NCBI RefSeq assembly: GCF_001425005.1
Contig: NZ_LMDB01000012.1
Location: forward strand, 715,407-779,406
Source: Duganella sp. Root336D2
Lineage (GTDB): Bacteria > Pseudomonadota > Gammaproteobacteria > Burkholderiales > Burkholderiaceae_D
Direction: 5' to 3'
Length of the DNA: 64,000 bases
How positions within the stretch are numbered: position 1 is the stretch's first letter; the number at the start of each line of letters is the position of its first letter. This document shows, in pieces, positions 1 to 9,297 of this stretch. Made by a program: the position numbers and the translations under genes. The notes under the pieces are model-generated. The model searched no databases. It saw only the letters and a program-made list of their open reading frames with translations, and was not told the DNA's origin.

Positions 1-1422
1 GAGCTGCTCCCGGTCGACCTCTCGGAAGCATCGATTCACGCGCCCGACGGAACCGCCATCGGCCAGGTCATTGTGCTGCACGACGCCAGCGAAGCACGCC
101 GCCACGCCGCCCAACTGAGTTACCAGGCCACGCACGACGAGCTGACCGATATCATGAACCGGCGCGAATTCGAACGCCGCCTGCGCGAATTGCTGGCTGC
201 CCTGCGCCAGGGCGGCGGCGGCGAGCATGCGGTGCTGTACCTCGACCTGGACCGCTTCAAGATCATCAACGACACCAGCGGCCACGCCGCAGGCGACGAA
301 TTGATCAAGCAAGTGAGCCAGCTGCTGCAAGCCACGCTGCGCGAGCGCGATATCGTCGGCCGTCTGGGCGGCGACGAATTCGGCATCATGCTGACCCAGT
401 GCAGCCACGAAGACGCCTTGCGCGTCGCAGAGAAAGTGCGCAAGGCCGTGGTCGACCTGCATTTCGCCTGGGGCGTGCGCAGCTACCGCATCGGCGTCAG
501 CATCGGCCTGGTGCTGCTCGATAGCCGCAGCAGCAGCCTGAAGGAAGTGATGAAGTCGGCCGACGCCGCCTGCTACATGGCGAAAGAAAAGGGCCGCAAC
601 CGCATCCACCTGTACAGCGACGACGACGCCGAACTCTCGGTGCGGCAGACGGAAATGGAAGCCGTCTCGCGCATCCGCGCCGCGCTGGAAAACGACCGCT
701 TCTGCCTGCACCTGCAAACCATCGCCCCGCTGCGACCTGGCGGCCGGGCCCATGCCGAAGTACTGGTGCGCATGCTGGACGAGGAAGGCGGTCTGGTGCC
801 GCCGATGGCCTTTATCCCGGCTGCCGAACGCTACGACCTGATGCCGCTGCTCGATCGCTGGGTGATCCGCCACGCCTTTGAAGCGCTGGCACAGCAACCG
901 GCTGGCACCAGCTGGGCCATCAACCTGTCCGGCGCCTCCGTGTGCGACGATGATTTGCTGGAGTTCGTGCTGGAGCAGCAGCGCCTCACCGGCGTGGCGC
1001 TGGAAGACGTCTGTTTCGAAATCACCGAAACGGCGGCAGTGGCCAACCTGGCCCAGGCTGCAACCCTGATCCAGGACCTGCAAGCGCAAGGCGCCCGCTT
1101 CGCACTCGATGACTTCGGTGCCGGCATGTCTTCCTTCGCCTACCTGAAACACCTGCCGGTCGACTACGTGAAGATCGACGGCAGCTTCATCAAAGGCATC
1201 CTGCACAGCCCGACCGAGCGCGCCATGGTGGAGTCGATCAACCAGATCGCGCATGTGATGGGCAAGCAGACCATCGCCGAATTCGTCGAGGACGATGCGG
1301 TGCTGGCCTGTTTGCGTGCGATGGGTGTCGATTTCGCCCAGGGTTATGGGGTAGGGCGGCCCGAGCCTTTGCCGGCCGCACAGCCAGCGAACCTCGTGCG
1401 CGACTCCGTCGCGGCCGGCTAA
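1..1422 (+). CDS. GGDEF-EAL cyclic-di-GMP protein (3' part; start outside window)
   Basis: The frame is open from the first base, so the gene begins upstream. The first 24 visible codons look like the end of a PAS-type sensor domain (DGTAIGQVIVLHD). A GGDEF domain follows with an intact GGDEF signature near base 365 and an RERD inhibitory I-site five residues before it. The EAL domain then has EVL in place of EAL, but keeps the other catalytic motifs: NLSG, EITET, LDDFGAGMSSF, VKIDGSF, IAEFVE and QGYGVGRP. It could both make and degrade c-di-GMP; which activity dominates is not visible. Its position just before flgG suggests motility control, but that is inference. Confidence 0.9.
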   Translation, partial: ELLPVDLSEASIHAPDGTAIGQVIVLHDASEARRHAAQLSYQATHDELTDIMNRREFERRLRELLAALRQGGGGEHAVLYLDLDRFKIINDTSGHAAGDELIKQVSQLLQATLRERDIVGRLGGDEFGIMLTQCSHEDALRVAEKVRKAVVDLHFAWGVRSYRIGVSIGLVLLDSRSSSLKEVMKSADAACYMAKEKGRNRIHLYSDDDAELSVRQTEMEAVSRIRAALENDRFCLHLQTIAPLRPGGRAHAEVLVRMLDEEGGLVPPMAFIPAAERYDLMPLLDRWVIRHAFEALAQQPAGTSWAINLSGASVCDDDLLEFVLEQQRLTGVALEDVCFEITETAAVANLAQAATLIQDLQAQGARFALDDFGAGMSSFAYLKHLPVDYVKIDGSFIKGILHSPTERAMVESINQIAHVMGKQTIAEFVEDDAVLACLRAMGVDFAQGYGVGRPEPLPAAQPANLVRDSVAAG

Positions 1423-1724
1423 CCGGCCAGCTCTATCGCCCAGAGCAGGAATGGACTTGTGGCGAGTGGCATCACCCATAATGTTTCGATTGCGGGCCGG
1501 GTTCGCATCAATAATGCCCCGGCTACCAGGCCGAGCAATACTCGTGCTCTGTCTTTCTGGCAATACTTGGCAAATCGTAAGCAGTAGCAGAGCTAATCGA
1601 TCCATGCCACACACTTGAATAGGCGGGGGAAAACCGGCCAGATCGGCGTTTTGAGTTGACCCTTGCCGCGGGATAATGCCTGCATAGAAAAACCGCTTAG
1701 TTTTACTGTTGAAGGGGCAGGCAA
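1423..1724. other. Intergenic gap upstream of flgG
   Basis: No convincing gene or promoter is seen here. On the minus strand a frame of 57 codons (1592 down to 1419) ends in a hydrophobic stretch containing VLLGLVAGALLM and PFLLWAIELAG, and its stop overlaps the preceding gene's stop. It lacks a good start and Shine-Dalgarno site, so it is either a very small membrane protein or a decayed gene end. In most flagellar clusters flgF would occupy this place; no flgF remnant was recognised. Confidence 0.4.
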
Positions 1725-2507
1725 ATGATTCGATCACTGTGGATTGCCAAGACTGGCATGGAAGCGCAGCAGACCCAGATGGACGTGGTGTCCAATAACC
1801 TGGCGAACGTGAGCACCAATGGCTTCAAGAAGTCGCGCGCCGTCTTCGAAGACCTGCTGTACCAGAACATCCGCCAGCCGGGCGCTGCTTCCTCGCAGCA
1901 GACCCAGCTTCCATCGGGCATGCAGCTCGGCACCGGCGTGCGCCCGGTGGCTATCGAGCGCATCCACACCCAGGGCAACCCGCAGTCGACCGGCAACGAC
2001 AAGGACCTGATGGTCAACGGCAATGGCTTCTTCCCGGTACTGCTGCCGGACGGCACCACGGCCTACACCCGCGATGGCTCCTTCCAGCGCGATAACAATG
2101 GCCAGATGGTGACTTCCAGCGGCTTCGTGCTGCAGCCGGCCATCACCATCCCGATCAATGCCACCAGCATTACGGTGGCGCGTGACGGCATCGTGTCGGT
2201 CACCCTGCCGGGCCAGGCCGCACCGCAGCAGATCGGCGCCATCCAGCTGGCAACCTTCATCAACCCGACCGGCCTGGAATCGAAGGGCGAGAACCTGTAC
2301 GTGGAAACCGGTTCGTCCGGCGCGGCGACGCAGAACCAGCCGGGCACCAACGGTACCGGGGTGATCATGCAGGGCTACGTGGAAACTTCGAACGTCAACG
2401 TGGTCGAGGAAATGGTGAACATGATCCAGACCCAGCGCGCTTACGAAATCAACTCGAAGGCGATCACCACTTCCGACCAGATGCTGCAGCGCCTGTCGCA
2501 GCTGTAA
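1725..2507 (+). CDS. flgG: Flagellar distal rod protein FlgG
   Basis: FlgG builds the distal rod of the flagellar basal body in the periplasm. The 260-residue length is standard. The N-terminus has the rod/hook signature around residues 20-35 ([15 protein letters not shown]), and the C-terminus ends in the matching coiled-coil segment ([18 protein letters not shown]). A G-rich Shine-Dalgarno stretch (GAAGGGGCAGG) precedes the ATG. It starts a tight run flgGHIJKL. Unusually, flgF is not immediately upstream; a 302-bp gap and a GGDEF-EAL gene are found instead. Confidence 0.97.
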   Translation: MIRSLWIAKTGMEAQQTQMDVVSNNLANVSTNGFKKSRAVFEDLLYQNIRQPGAASSQQTQLPSGMQLGTGVRPVAIERIHTQGNPQSTGNDKDLMVNGNGFFPVLLPDGTTAYTRDGSFQRDNNGQMVTSSGFVLQPAITIPINATSITVARDGIVSVTLPGQAAPQQIGAIQLATFINPTGLESKGENLYVETGSSGAATQNQPGTNGTGVIMQGYVETSNVNVVEEMVNMIQTQRAYEINSKAITTSDQMLQRLSQL

Positions 2508-2522
2508 TAGAGCGAGCCCGCC

Positions 2523-3179
2523 ATGCGATTCCGTCTTGCCGCCATCCTCATCGCGCCTGTGCTGCTGTCCGCCTGCGTTGCTGCGCCGACTTCGATCGTC
2601 AACGGCCCGACCAGCGCCCGTCCGCTGCCGCCGCCATACCCGCCGGTGGCGCAGAACAATGGCGCGATCTACCAGCAAAGCAGCTATCGCCCGGCGTTCG
2701 AAGACCGCCGCGCGCGCCATGTGGGCGACGTCATCAATGTCGTCATCACGGAAAGCACCTCCGCCGTCAAGAATGGCGCCAGCGCCGGCAACAAGTCGGG
2801 CAGCGTCAACTTCGGCGTGCCCGGCCTGCTGCAGAACAAGCTGGGCACCAATATCGCCACCAGCGCCGACAACAAATTTGCCGATGCCGACAGCCAATCC
2901 CTGAGCAACAGCTTCCGCGGCACCATCGGCGCCACCGTGGTGGAAGTGCTGTCGAACGGTAACCTGGTCATTGCCGGCGAAAAGCAGGTCGGCATGAACA
3001 AGGCCACTGAATATATCCGCATCTCCGGCATGGTGAACCCGGACTCGATCAACGGCAATTCGGTGGCTTCGACCTCGATTGCCGACGCGCGCGTCGAATA
3101 CCGCACCAAGAGCAATATCGATGGCGCTGAAGTGCAGTCGATGCTGTCGCGCTTCTTCCTCAGCCTGCTGCCTTTCTGA
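2523..3179 (+). CDS. flgH: Flagellar L-ring lipoprotein FlgH
   Basis: FlgH forms the outer-membrane L ring around the rod. The N-terminus is a lipoprotein signal with lipobox LLSAC and the lipidated cysteine at residue 18, so it should be sorted to the outer membrane by the Lol system. The core has the family pattern including DVINVVITE and the C-terminal FFLSLLPF. Its 218 residues are within the family range. It lies 15 bases after flgG and 2 bases before flgI, so it is co-transcribed. Confidence 0.97.
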   Translation: MRFRLAAILIAPVLLSACVAAPTSIVNGPTSARPLPPPYPPVAQNNGAIYQQSSYRPAFEDRRARHVGDVINVVITESTSAVKNGASAGNKSGSVNFGVPGLLQNKLGTNIATSADNKFADADSQSLSNSFRGTIGATVVEVLSNGNLVIAGEKQVGMNKATEYIRISGMVNPDSINGNSVASTSIADARVEYRTKSNIDGAEVQSMLSRFFLSLLPF

Positions 3180-3181
3180 TC

Positions 3182-4288
3182 ATGAACAATTTCAAGCTCC
3201 TCGCCCTTTGCGCCGCCTTGCTGCTGGCGCCTGCCGTGCAGGCTGAGCGCCTGAAAGACCTGGCCAGCATTGCCGGCGTACGGCAGAACCAGTTGATGGG
3301 TTACGGCCTGGTGGTCGGCCTCGATGGTTCCGGCGACCAGACCACGCAAACCCCGTTCACCGTGCAATCGGTGGCGTCCATGCTGCAGCAGATGGGGGTG
3401 GCGCTGCCGCCTGGCACCACGCTGCAATTGAAGAACGTGGCAGCCGTCATGGTCACCACCAACCTGCCGGCCTTTGCGCAACCGGGCCAGCAGATCGACG
3501 TTACCGTGTCCTCGATGGGTAACGCCAAATCGCTGCGCGGCGGCACGCTGCTGATGACGCCGCTCAAAGGCGCCGACGGCCAGGTCTACGGCATGGCGCA
3601 AGGCAATGTGCTGGTGGGCGGCGTCGGTGCGCAAGCGCCGGGTGGCGGCGCCGCAGTCGTCGTCAACCATCTGTCGGTCGGCCGCATTTCCGGCGGCGCT
3701 ACGGTGGAACGCGCGGTGCCGACCACGCTGGGCGACGGCAACCAGATCCGCCTCGAACTGAACAACACCGACTTTGCCACCGCCAGCCGCGTGGTCCACG
3801 CCATCAACGATAAATACGGCGCCGGCGTGGCCTATGCGCAGGATGGCCGCACCATCCGCGTCACCGCGCCATCCTCGAGCGATGCGCGGGTGGCCTTCAT
3901 CGGCGACCTGGAAAGCATGGACGTGCGCCCGGCGCGCCAGGCCGCCAAAGTCATCATGAACGCCCGCACCGGTTCGGTGGTGATGAACCAGGAAGTGACG
4001 CTTGAGACGTGCGCCATTTCGCACGGCAACCTGTCAGTATCGGTCAATGCCGACACCCAGGTCAGCCAGCCGAACCCGCTCAGCGGTGGCCAGACCGTGG
4101 TATCCCAGCAGGGCAGTGTCGACATCAAGAAAGATTCCGGCAAGGTCATCATGCTGAAAGGCGGCGCGTCGCTGGCCGACGTGGTGAAAGCCCTCAATGC
4201 CATCGGCGCCTCCCCGCAAGACTTGCTGGCCATCCTGCAGGCGATGAAGGCAGCAGGTTCGCTGCGCGCCGAGCTGGAAATCATTTGA
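3182..4288 (+). CDS. flgI: Flagellar P-ring protein FlgI
   Basis: FlgI forms the periplasmic P ring with the peptidoglycan layer. A Sec signal peptide occupies residues 1-21 (cleavage likely after AVQA). The mature protein starts ERLKDLASIAGVRQNQL, a family hallmark, followed by GYGLVVGLDGSGDQT. The C-terminal segment ALNAIGASPQDLLAILQAMK is also conserved. Length (368) is typical. The cysteine late in the chain (LETCAISHG) replaces a residue that is usually not Cys; the sequence does not show whether this matters. Confidence 0.97.
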   Translation: MNNFKLLALCAALLLAPAVQAERLKDLASIAGVRQNQLMGYGLVVGLDGSGDQTTQTPFTVQSVASMLQQMGVALPPGTTLQLKNVAAVMVTTNLPAFAQPGQQIDVTVSSMGNAKSLRGGTLLMTPLKGADGQVYGMAQGNVLVGGVGAQAPGGGAAVVVNHLSVGRISGGATVERAVPTTLGDGNQIRLELNNTDFATASRVVHAINDKYGAGVAYAQDGRTIRVTAPSSSDARVAFIGDLESMDVRPARQAAKVIMNARTGSVVMNQEVTLETCAISHGNLSVSVNADTQVSQPNPLSGGQTVVSQQGSVDIKKDSGKVIMLKGGASLADVVKALNAIGASPQDLLAILQAMKAAGSLRAELEII

Positions 4289-4298
4289 GGACGTCGCC

Positions 4299-5216
4299 AT
4301 GATCCCGCGTACCGCTACCGCCGACCTGAGCTCCAACCTTGCCATGGATACCAAGGGCATGTCCGAGCTGCGCCAGTCGGCGCGTGCCGGTTCGCCGGAA
4401 GCGCTGAAAGCCACGGCGACCCAGTTCGAAGCCATGTTCGTCAACATGATGATGAAGAGCATGCGCGACGCCACGCCGCAAGATGGCTTGATGGATAGCC
4501 AGCAATCGAAGATGTTCACCACCATGCTCGACCAGCAGACCAGCCAGGACATCGCCAAAAAGGGCCTGGGCCTGGCCGATGTGCTGGTGCGCCAGTTGTC
4601 GAAAACGCTGCCGCTGGATGGCGTGCCGACCGATCCGGCCATGACGCGCGCCCTGATGGATCAAGCCAGGCTGCAACGTTCGATCGAGGCCAGCGGCGGC
4701 GCCGCGGCCGTGGCCAAGGCCGGCGCGAACCCGGCGGCCGCCTCCGACAAGCCGGCCCATGTGCGCAGCTTCCAGGACAAGCTGTCCAGCCACGCCGAAG
4801 AGGCCAGCCGCGCCACCGGCATTCCGGCCAAGTTCATGCTGGGCCAGGCGGCCCTGGAAACCGGCTGGGGCCGGCGCGAAATCAAGGGCCGCGATGGCAG
4901 CAACAGCCATAACCTGTTCGGCATCAAGGCTGGCCCGGACTGGAAGGGCCGTGTTGTCGAAACGGCCACAACCGAATATATCAACGGCAAGGCACAGACC
5001 CGCGTCGAGAAGTTCCGCGCCTATGACAGCTATGCCGATAGCTTCAAGGACTACGCCCGCCTGCTGAGCAGCAATCCGCGCTATGAAAAAGCGCTGGCAG
5101 CAGCCAACGGCACCGATGCCGCCGGCTTCGCCATGGGCCTGCAGCGGGCCGGCTACGCTACCGACCCCAACTATGCCAGCAAGCTGGCCGGCATTATCAA
5201 GCGCACTCTTGCCTGA
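4299..5216 (+). CDS. flgJ: Rod assembly protein / peptidoglycan hydrolase FlgJ
   Basis: This is the dual-domain form of FlgJ. Residues 1-100 are the rod-capping domain (FEAMFVNMMMKSMRDATP). Residues about 150-305 are a glucosaminidase-type muramidase that opens the wall for the rod; ALETGWGRRE carries the likely catalytic Glu near residue 187, followed by SHNLFGIKAG. There is no signal peptide, as expected for a protein exported through the flagellar secretion system. It lies 10 bases after flgI. A sigma-28 type promoter follows its stop codon, so flgKL can also be expressed separately. Confidence 0.96.
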   Translation: MIPRTATADLSSNLAMDTKGMSELRQSARAGSPEALKATATQFEAMFVNMMMKSMRDATPQDGLMDSQQSKMFTTMLDQQTSQDIAKKGLGLADVLVRQLSKTLPLDGVPTDPAMTRALMDQARLQRSIEASGGAAAVAKAGANPAAASDKPAHVRSFQDKLSSHAEEASRATGIPAKFMLGQAALETGWGRREIKGRDGSNSHNLFGIKAGPDWKGRVVETATTEYINGKAQTRVEKFRAYDSYADSFKDYARLLSSNPRYEKALAAANGTDAAGFAMGLQRAGYATDPNYASKLAGIIKRTLA

Positions 5217-5222
5217 CAAACA

Positions 5223-5249
5223 TCAAGTTTTGTCCGGATGTGCCGTAAA
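5223..5249 (+). promoter_or_regulatory. Sigma-28 (FliA) type promoter for flgKL
   Basis: TCAAGTTT, an 11-base spacer and GCCGTAAA match the enterobacterial FliA consensus TAAAGTTT-N11-GCCGATAA at 7/8 and 6/8 positions with exact spacing. It sits 29 bases before the flgK ATG in the flgJ-flgK gap, where a class 3 promoter is known in other flagellar systems. Confidence 0.75.
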
Positions 5250-5278
5250 CTGAATATCTAGCGAAGGTAATTATCAAA

Positions 5279-7228
5279 ATGTCCTTACTCAGCATCGGTA
5301 AAAGTGGTTTGTTGGCTGCCCAGACGGGCCTGGCCACCACTGGGCACAACATTACCAACGCCAATGTGCTCGGCTATAACCGCCAGGTAACGGTGCAAAG
5401 CACCACGCAGCCGATCCAGAGCGGCGAAGGTTTCATCGGCACTGGCACTGAAGTGGCGCAGATCAAGCGCGTCTATGACGATTTCCTGAATCGCCAACTG
5501 CTGGGCGCGCAGACCAACCAGTCCCACCTCGACACCTATTTCAACCAGGTCAGCCAGATCGACAACCTGCTGGCCGATACCACGGTCGGCCTGGGGCCGG
5601 CACTGCAGAGCTTCTTCAGCGGCGTGCAGAATGCCAACTCCAACCCGCAATCGACCGCGGCGCGCCAGGCCATGCTGTCGGCGGCCGAGTCGCTGGCTTC
5701 GCGCTTCAACGGCCTGTCCAGCCGCATGAAGGAATTGAACGAAGGTGTCAACACCGGCGTTACCTCCAGCGTCAACGAGATCAATTCCTTTGCGCGCCGT
5801 ATCGCCGAGATGAACAACACGATTGCCGGCCTGTCGGTCGATCCTTCGGCCCTGCCGAGCGACCTGATGGACCAGCGCGATGCCCTGATCGCCGAGATGA
5901 ACAAGCAGATCAAGGTTACGGTGATTCCGGCTGAGAACAATATGCTGAACGTCTCGTTCGGCACCGGCCAGCCGCTGGTGATCGGCAACCGCAGCCAGGA
6001 ACTGGCCACCGCCACCTCGCCGTCCGACCCGGAGCGCATCGTGGTCGGCTACCGAACCCAGAGCGGCGCCTTCTCGCAACTGCCGGACAGCGTCCTGACC
6101 GGCGGCCAGCTGGGCGGCCTGATCGACTTCCGCAACAGCGGCCTGGACGTGGCGAATGCCAACCTGGGCAAGATTGCGGCCGGCCTGGCCGACGCCTTCA
6201 ACGACCAGCATAAGCTCGGCATCGACCTGGATGGCAACCTGGGCGGCAACTTCTTCAAGGACATCCACGCCTACGTCGGCTACGACTCCCGCAATTCGTC
6301 GTCGAGCACGGTGAAAATCGATGCGGTGGTGGTCGACGCGGCCAAGCTGACCACCTCCGATTACGACATCAACTACAACGGTACCGACTTCGTCGTGACG
6401 CGCGCCAGCGATGGCGCGACCACGACCATCGCACCGTATCCGCAGGCCCAGCCGCAAGTGATCGACGGCGTGGCGTTTTCGATCACCGGTGCCGCAGGCG
6501 GCCCCGACCATTTCCTGGTGCGCCCGACCTATAACGCGGCGCAGGATTTCGGCGTCGAACTGAAGGACCGTAACAAGATTGCGCTGGGTGCGCCGATCAG
6601 CACCTCGCTGCCGGCCACGAACACCGGCACCGGCAAGATCAGCGCTGGTGCGGTGAATTCGAACTACTTGTTGCCGGGCAACCAGCTTGCCGCGCCGGTG
6701 ACGCTGACCTACAACAGTGCGACCAACCAGCTCAGCGGCTTCCCGACGGCGGTGGATGTCACGGTCAACGGCACCACCACGAGCTACCCGGCGGGTACGC
6801 CGGTGCCTTACACCGCCGGGGCCAAGATGGCGTTCCAGGGGATTGAATTCGAGATCACCGGCAGCCCGGCCAACAACGACAAGTTCACCATTGCGCCGGG
6901 CAGCGGCGTAGGCGACGCGCGCAATGGCGTGCTGCTGGCCGGCCTGCAGACGAAGAACATCCTGGACGATGGCCATGCGACCTTCCAGGCCAGCTATGCG
7001 CAGATGGTCAACTTCGTCGGCAACAAGACGCGCGAAGTGCAGATTGCCGGCGCAGCGGCCGATACCACGGTGGCGCAGGCCCAGGCCGCGCGCGATTCGG
7101 TGTCCGGGGTGAACCTGGACGAAGAAGCTTCCAACCTGCTGCGCTACCAGCAGGCCTACCAGGCATCTGGCAAAGTGATCCAGGTCGCCAGCGAATTGTT
7201 CGATACCCTGCTGTCGCTGGGCAGGTAA
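5279..7228 (+). CDS. flgK: Hook-filament junction protein FlgK (HAP1), long form
   Basis: FlgK is the first junction protein between hook and filament. The N-terminal helix has TTGHNITNANVLGYNRQ; the C-terminus has LDEEASNLLRYQQAYQASGK and ends in FDTLLSLGR. At 649 residues it is about 100 longer than the enterobacterial protein. The extra length lies in the surface-exposed middle. There a module of form F-x-G-I-x-F-x-I-T-G-x-P-A-N-x-D-x-F appears twice, near residues 395 and 519, and a third copy is in FlgL. It is co-transcribed with flgL 21 bases downstream. Confidence 0.96.
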   Translation: MSLLSIGKSGLLAAQTGLATTGHNITNANVLGYNRQVTVQSTTQPIQSGEGFIGTGTEVAQIKRVYDDFLNRQLLGAQTNQSHLDTYFNQVSQIDNLLADTTVGLGPALQSFFSGVQNANSNPQSTAARQAMLSAAESLASRFNGLSSRMKELNEGVNTGVTSSVNEINSFARRIAEMNNTIAGLSVDPSALPSDLMDQRDALIAEMNKQIKVTVIPAENNMLNVSFGTGQPLVIGNRSQELATATSPSDPERIVVGYRTQSGAFSQLPDSVLTGGQLGGLIDFRNSGLDVANANLGKIAAGLADAFNDQHKLGIDLDGNLGGNFFKDIHAYVGYDSRNSSSSTVKIDAVVVDAAKLTTSDYDINYNGTDFVVTRASDGATTTIAPYPQAQPQVIDGVAFSITGAAGGPDHFLVRPTYNAAQDFGVELKDRNKIALGAPISTSLPATNTGTGKISAGAVNSNYLLPGNQLAAPVTLTYNSATNQLSGFPTAVDVTVNGTTTSYPAGTPVPYTAGAKMAFQGIEFEITGSPANNDKFTIAPGSGVGDARNGVLLAGLQTKNILDDGHATFQASYAQMVNFVGNKTREVQIAGAAADTTVAQAQAARDSVSGVNLDEEASNLLRYQQAYQASGKVIQVASELFDTLLSLGR

Positions 7229-7249
7229 GATTTTTGAAGGAATAGCATC

Positions 7250-8479
7250 ATGGTCATGCGTATTGCCACCCGGACGATTTACGAGAACGGCGTCAGCCAG
7301 CTGAATACGCTGCAGGCGCAGTTGCAGAAGACGCAGATGCAGTTATCGACCATGCGGCGTGTCGTGAACCCGTCGGACGACCCGGTTGCCTCGGCGCGCG
7401 CGCTGGAAGTGTCGCAGTCGAAGTCAATAAACACCCAGTTCGTCACCAACCGCAGCAATGCCAATTCCTCGCTGTCGCTGGTGGACAATACGCTGGCCAA
7501 CACCGACGACCTGCTGCAGGAAGTGAAGAGCAAGATCGTCGCAGCCGGCAACCCCGGCTTTACCCTGGCCGACCGCGAAGCGCTGGCCAAGGAACTGGAA
7601 GGGCGCCTGGAAGACTTGCTGGGCCAGGCCAATGCCACCGACGGCACCGGCGCCTACCTGTTCTCCGGCTACAAGAGCGACATCAAGCCGTTTACCCGTT
7701 CCGCTACCGGCGCCACCTACAACGGCGACCAGGGCCAGCGCGAACTGCAGGTGGCGTCGTCGCGCAAGCTGGCCACCAGCGAAACCGGTTCGGCTATCTT
7801 TGAAAGCAATATCACCGGCAACGGCACCTTCCAGACCAGCGTCGACCCTGCCAACTACACGCGCGGCGGCACCGGCATCATTTCGCCGGGCGTGGTGAAG
7901 ACACCCTCGGCTGTGACGGGCCACAACTACACGCTGAACTTTAGCGTGACCGGTACGCCGGCGGTGACCACGTATACCGTCAACGACGTTACTGCCGGCA
8001 CCGCGGTCGCCTCCAACGTACCATTCGTGTCCGGCCAGCCGATCGCCTTCGATGGCATCCAGATGGACGTCACAGGCGCACCGGCCAACGGCGACGTGTT
8101 CAATGTCGATCCGAGCAAGAATCAGTCGGTGTTCGAAACCATGACCACGCTGATCGCTGCGTTGCGCGGTCCATCAGGTACGCCACAGGCGGGCACCGCA
8201 TTGACCAATGCGCTGAACCTGGCCAACCAGAACATCACCAATTCGCTGGACAATGTGCTGTCGGTGCGCGCCTCGGTGGGCGCCCGCCTGAGCGAGCTCG
8301 ATCATCTCGACAGCGCAGGCGAGGATTTGAACCTGCAGTACTCGAGCCAGATTTCCGACCTGGTCGACCTGGATCCGGTGGAAGCCATCTCGCGCTTCAC
8401 GCAGCAGCAAACCACGCTGGAAGCAGCGCAAAAATCCTACAAGGCGCTGGCAGGCTTGTCGTTGTTCAATTTGATCTGA
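7250..8479 (+). CDS. flgL: Hook-filament junction protein FlgL (HAP3)
   Basis: FlgL is the second junction protein, between FlgK and flagellin. The N-terminus (QLNTLQAQLQKTQMQLST) and SDDPVASARALEVSQSK are flagellin-like D0/D1 signatures; the C-terminus ends AQKSYKALAGLSLFNLI. At 409 residues it is longer than enterobacterial FlgL (about 317). The insertion includes FDGIQMDVTGAPANGDVF near residue 267, the same module found twice in FlgK. The last 43 bases overlap fliR on the opposite strand. The ATG at 7250 has AAGGA about 9 bases upstream. Confidence 0.96.
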   Translation: MVMRIATRTIYENGVSQLNTLQAQLQKTQMQLSTMRRVVNPSDDPVASARALEVSQSKSINTQFVTNRSNANSSLSLVDNTLANTDDLLQEVKSKIVAAGNPGFTLADREALAKELEGRLEDLLGQANATDGTGAYLFSGYKSDIKPFTRSATGATYNGDQGQRELQVASSRKLATSETGSAIFESNITGNGTFQTSVDPANYTRGGTGIISPGVVKTPSAVTGHNYTLNFSVTGTPAVTTYTVNDVTAGTAVASNVPFVSGQPIAFDGIQMDVTGAPANGDVFNVDPSKNQSVFETMTTLIAALRGPSGTPQAGTALTNALNLANQNITNSLDNVLSVRASVGARLSELDHLDSAGEDLNLQYSSQISDLVDLDPVEAISRFTQQQTTLEAAQKSYKALAGLSLFNLI

Positions 8480-9294
8480 GGTTTGCCCGGCATCGGCGGC
8501 CGGGCTTTCCTGCTATCCCACTCGCGCGGCAATTGCCGCGCTTTTTCTATGCCCTCGTTGACCAGCACCTGGATCGGCATGCTCATGTAGGGCAGGGTCA
8601 TTGTGATCGTCAGGAAGCCGACGCCGAGGGTGATCGGGAAGCCGATGCCGAACAGGTTCAGCTGCGGCGCGGCGCGCGTCAGGACGCCCAGCGCGACGTT
8701 GGTGATGAGCAGCGCCGCGACGATCGGCAGCGACAACTGCAGGCCGGCCGTGAAGATCTTCGAGCCCCACAGCGCCAAATCCCAGAAGCCATCGTTGTGG
8801 AAGGGAATGGCTGCCACCGGCAGGGTGTAAAAGCTTTCCGCCAGCGCTTCGATCAGCACCAGGTGGGCATTCACCGCCAGCACGGCCAGCGTCACCACCC
8901 ACACCAGGAATTGCGATACCGCCGAGGAGCGGCCTTGCGACATCGGGTCGAAGAAACTGGCGAAACCCAGGCCCATGGTCAGGCTGGAAATCTCGCCCGC
9001 CATTTCCACTGCCGCGAAGACCAATCGCAAAGCGAACCCCATGCCGGCGCCGATCACGATTTCGCGCGCCAGCACTGAAAGCCCGGCCCAGCCGGCGGGA
9101 TCAAGGGCCGGCATGGCAGGCACGGCCGGTGCGACCACCATGGCGATCAGTATGCCCAGCGCGAGCTTGACGTTCTGCGGGATGCGGGCATTGCCGAAAA
9201 TAGGGGAGGCCGCGATCAGCGACAGGATGCGGGCCGCCGGCCACAGCAGGGCGGCGATCCAGGTATTGAGTTCAGCGGCGGTAACGACCAGCAT
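8437..9294 (-). CDS. fliR: Flagellar export gate protein FliR
   Basis: FliR is part of the FliPQR export gate in the basal-body membrane. Several hydrophobic helices and the family motif GLGFASFFDPMSQG (about residues 107-120) are visible, plus FGIGFPITLGVGF. The family is usually about 260 residues; this one has 285. The additional C-terminus is charged and proline-rich (PREWDSRKARPPMPGKPQ) and is encoded opposite the end of flgL. It is the last gene of the fliF-R run, 3 bases after fliQ. Confidence 0.95.
   Translation of the reverse strand: MLVVTAAELNTWIAALLWPAARILSLIAASPIFGNARIPQNVKLALGILIAMVVAPAVPAMPALDPAGWAGLSVLAREIVIGAGMGFALRLVFAAVEMAGEISSLTMGLGFASFFDPMSQGRSSAVSQFLVWVVTLAVLAVNAHLVLIEALAESFYTLPVAAIPFHNDGFWDLALWGSKIFTAGLQLSLPIVAALLITNVALGVLTRAAPQLNLFGIGFPITLGVGFLTITMTLPYMSMPIQVLVNEGIEKARQLPREWDSRKARPPMPGKPQIKLNNDKPASAL
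8485..8508 (+). terminator. Probable terminator of the flg operon, inside the 3' end of fliR
   Basis: A perfect 7-bp stem GCCCGGC/GCCGGGC with a 7-base loop is followed by TTT. It lies just after the flgL stop. It is embedded in the convergent fliR coding sequence, where it encodes part of the FliR C-terminal tail. Confidence 0.55.
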
Positions 9295-9297
9295 CGC

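Noticed and set aside
1655..1680. TTGACC and GATAAT upstream of flgG as a sigma-70 promoter
   Set aside because: The spacing between the two boxes is only about 10 bases, too short for a functional promoter.
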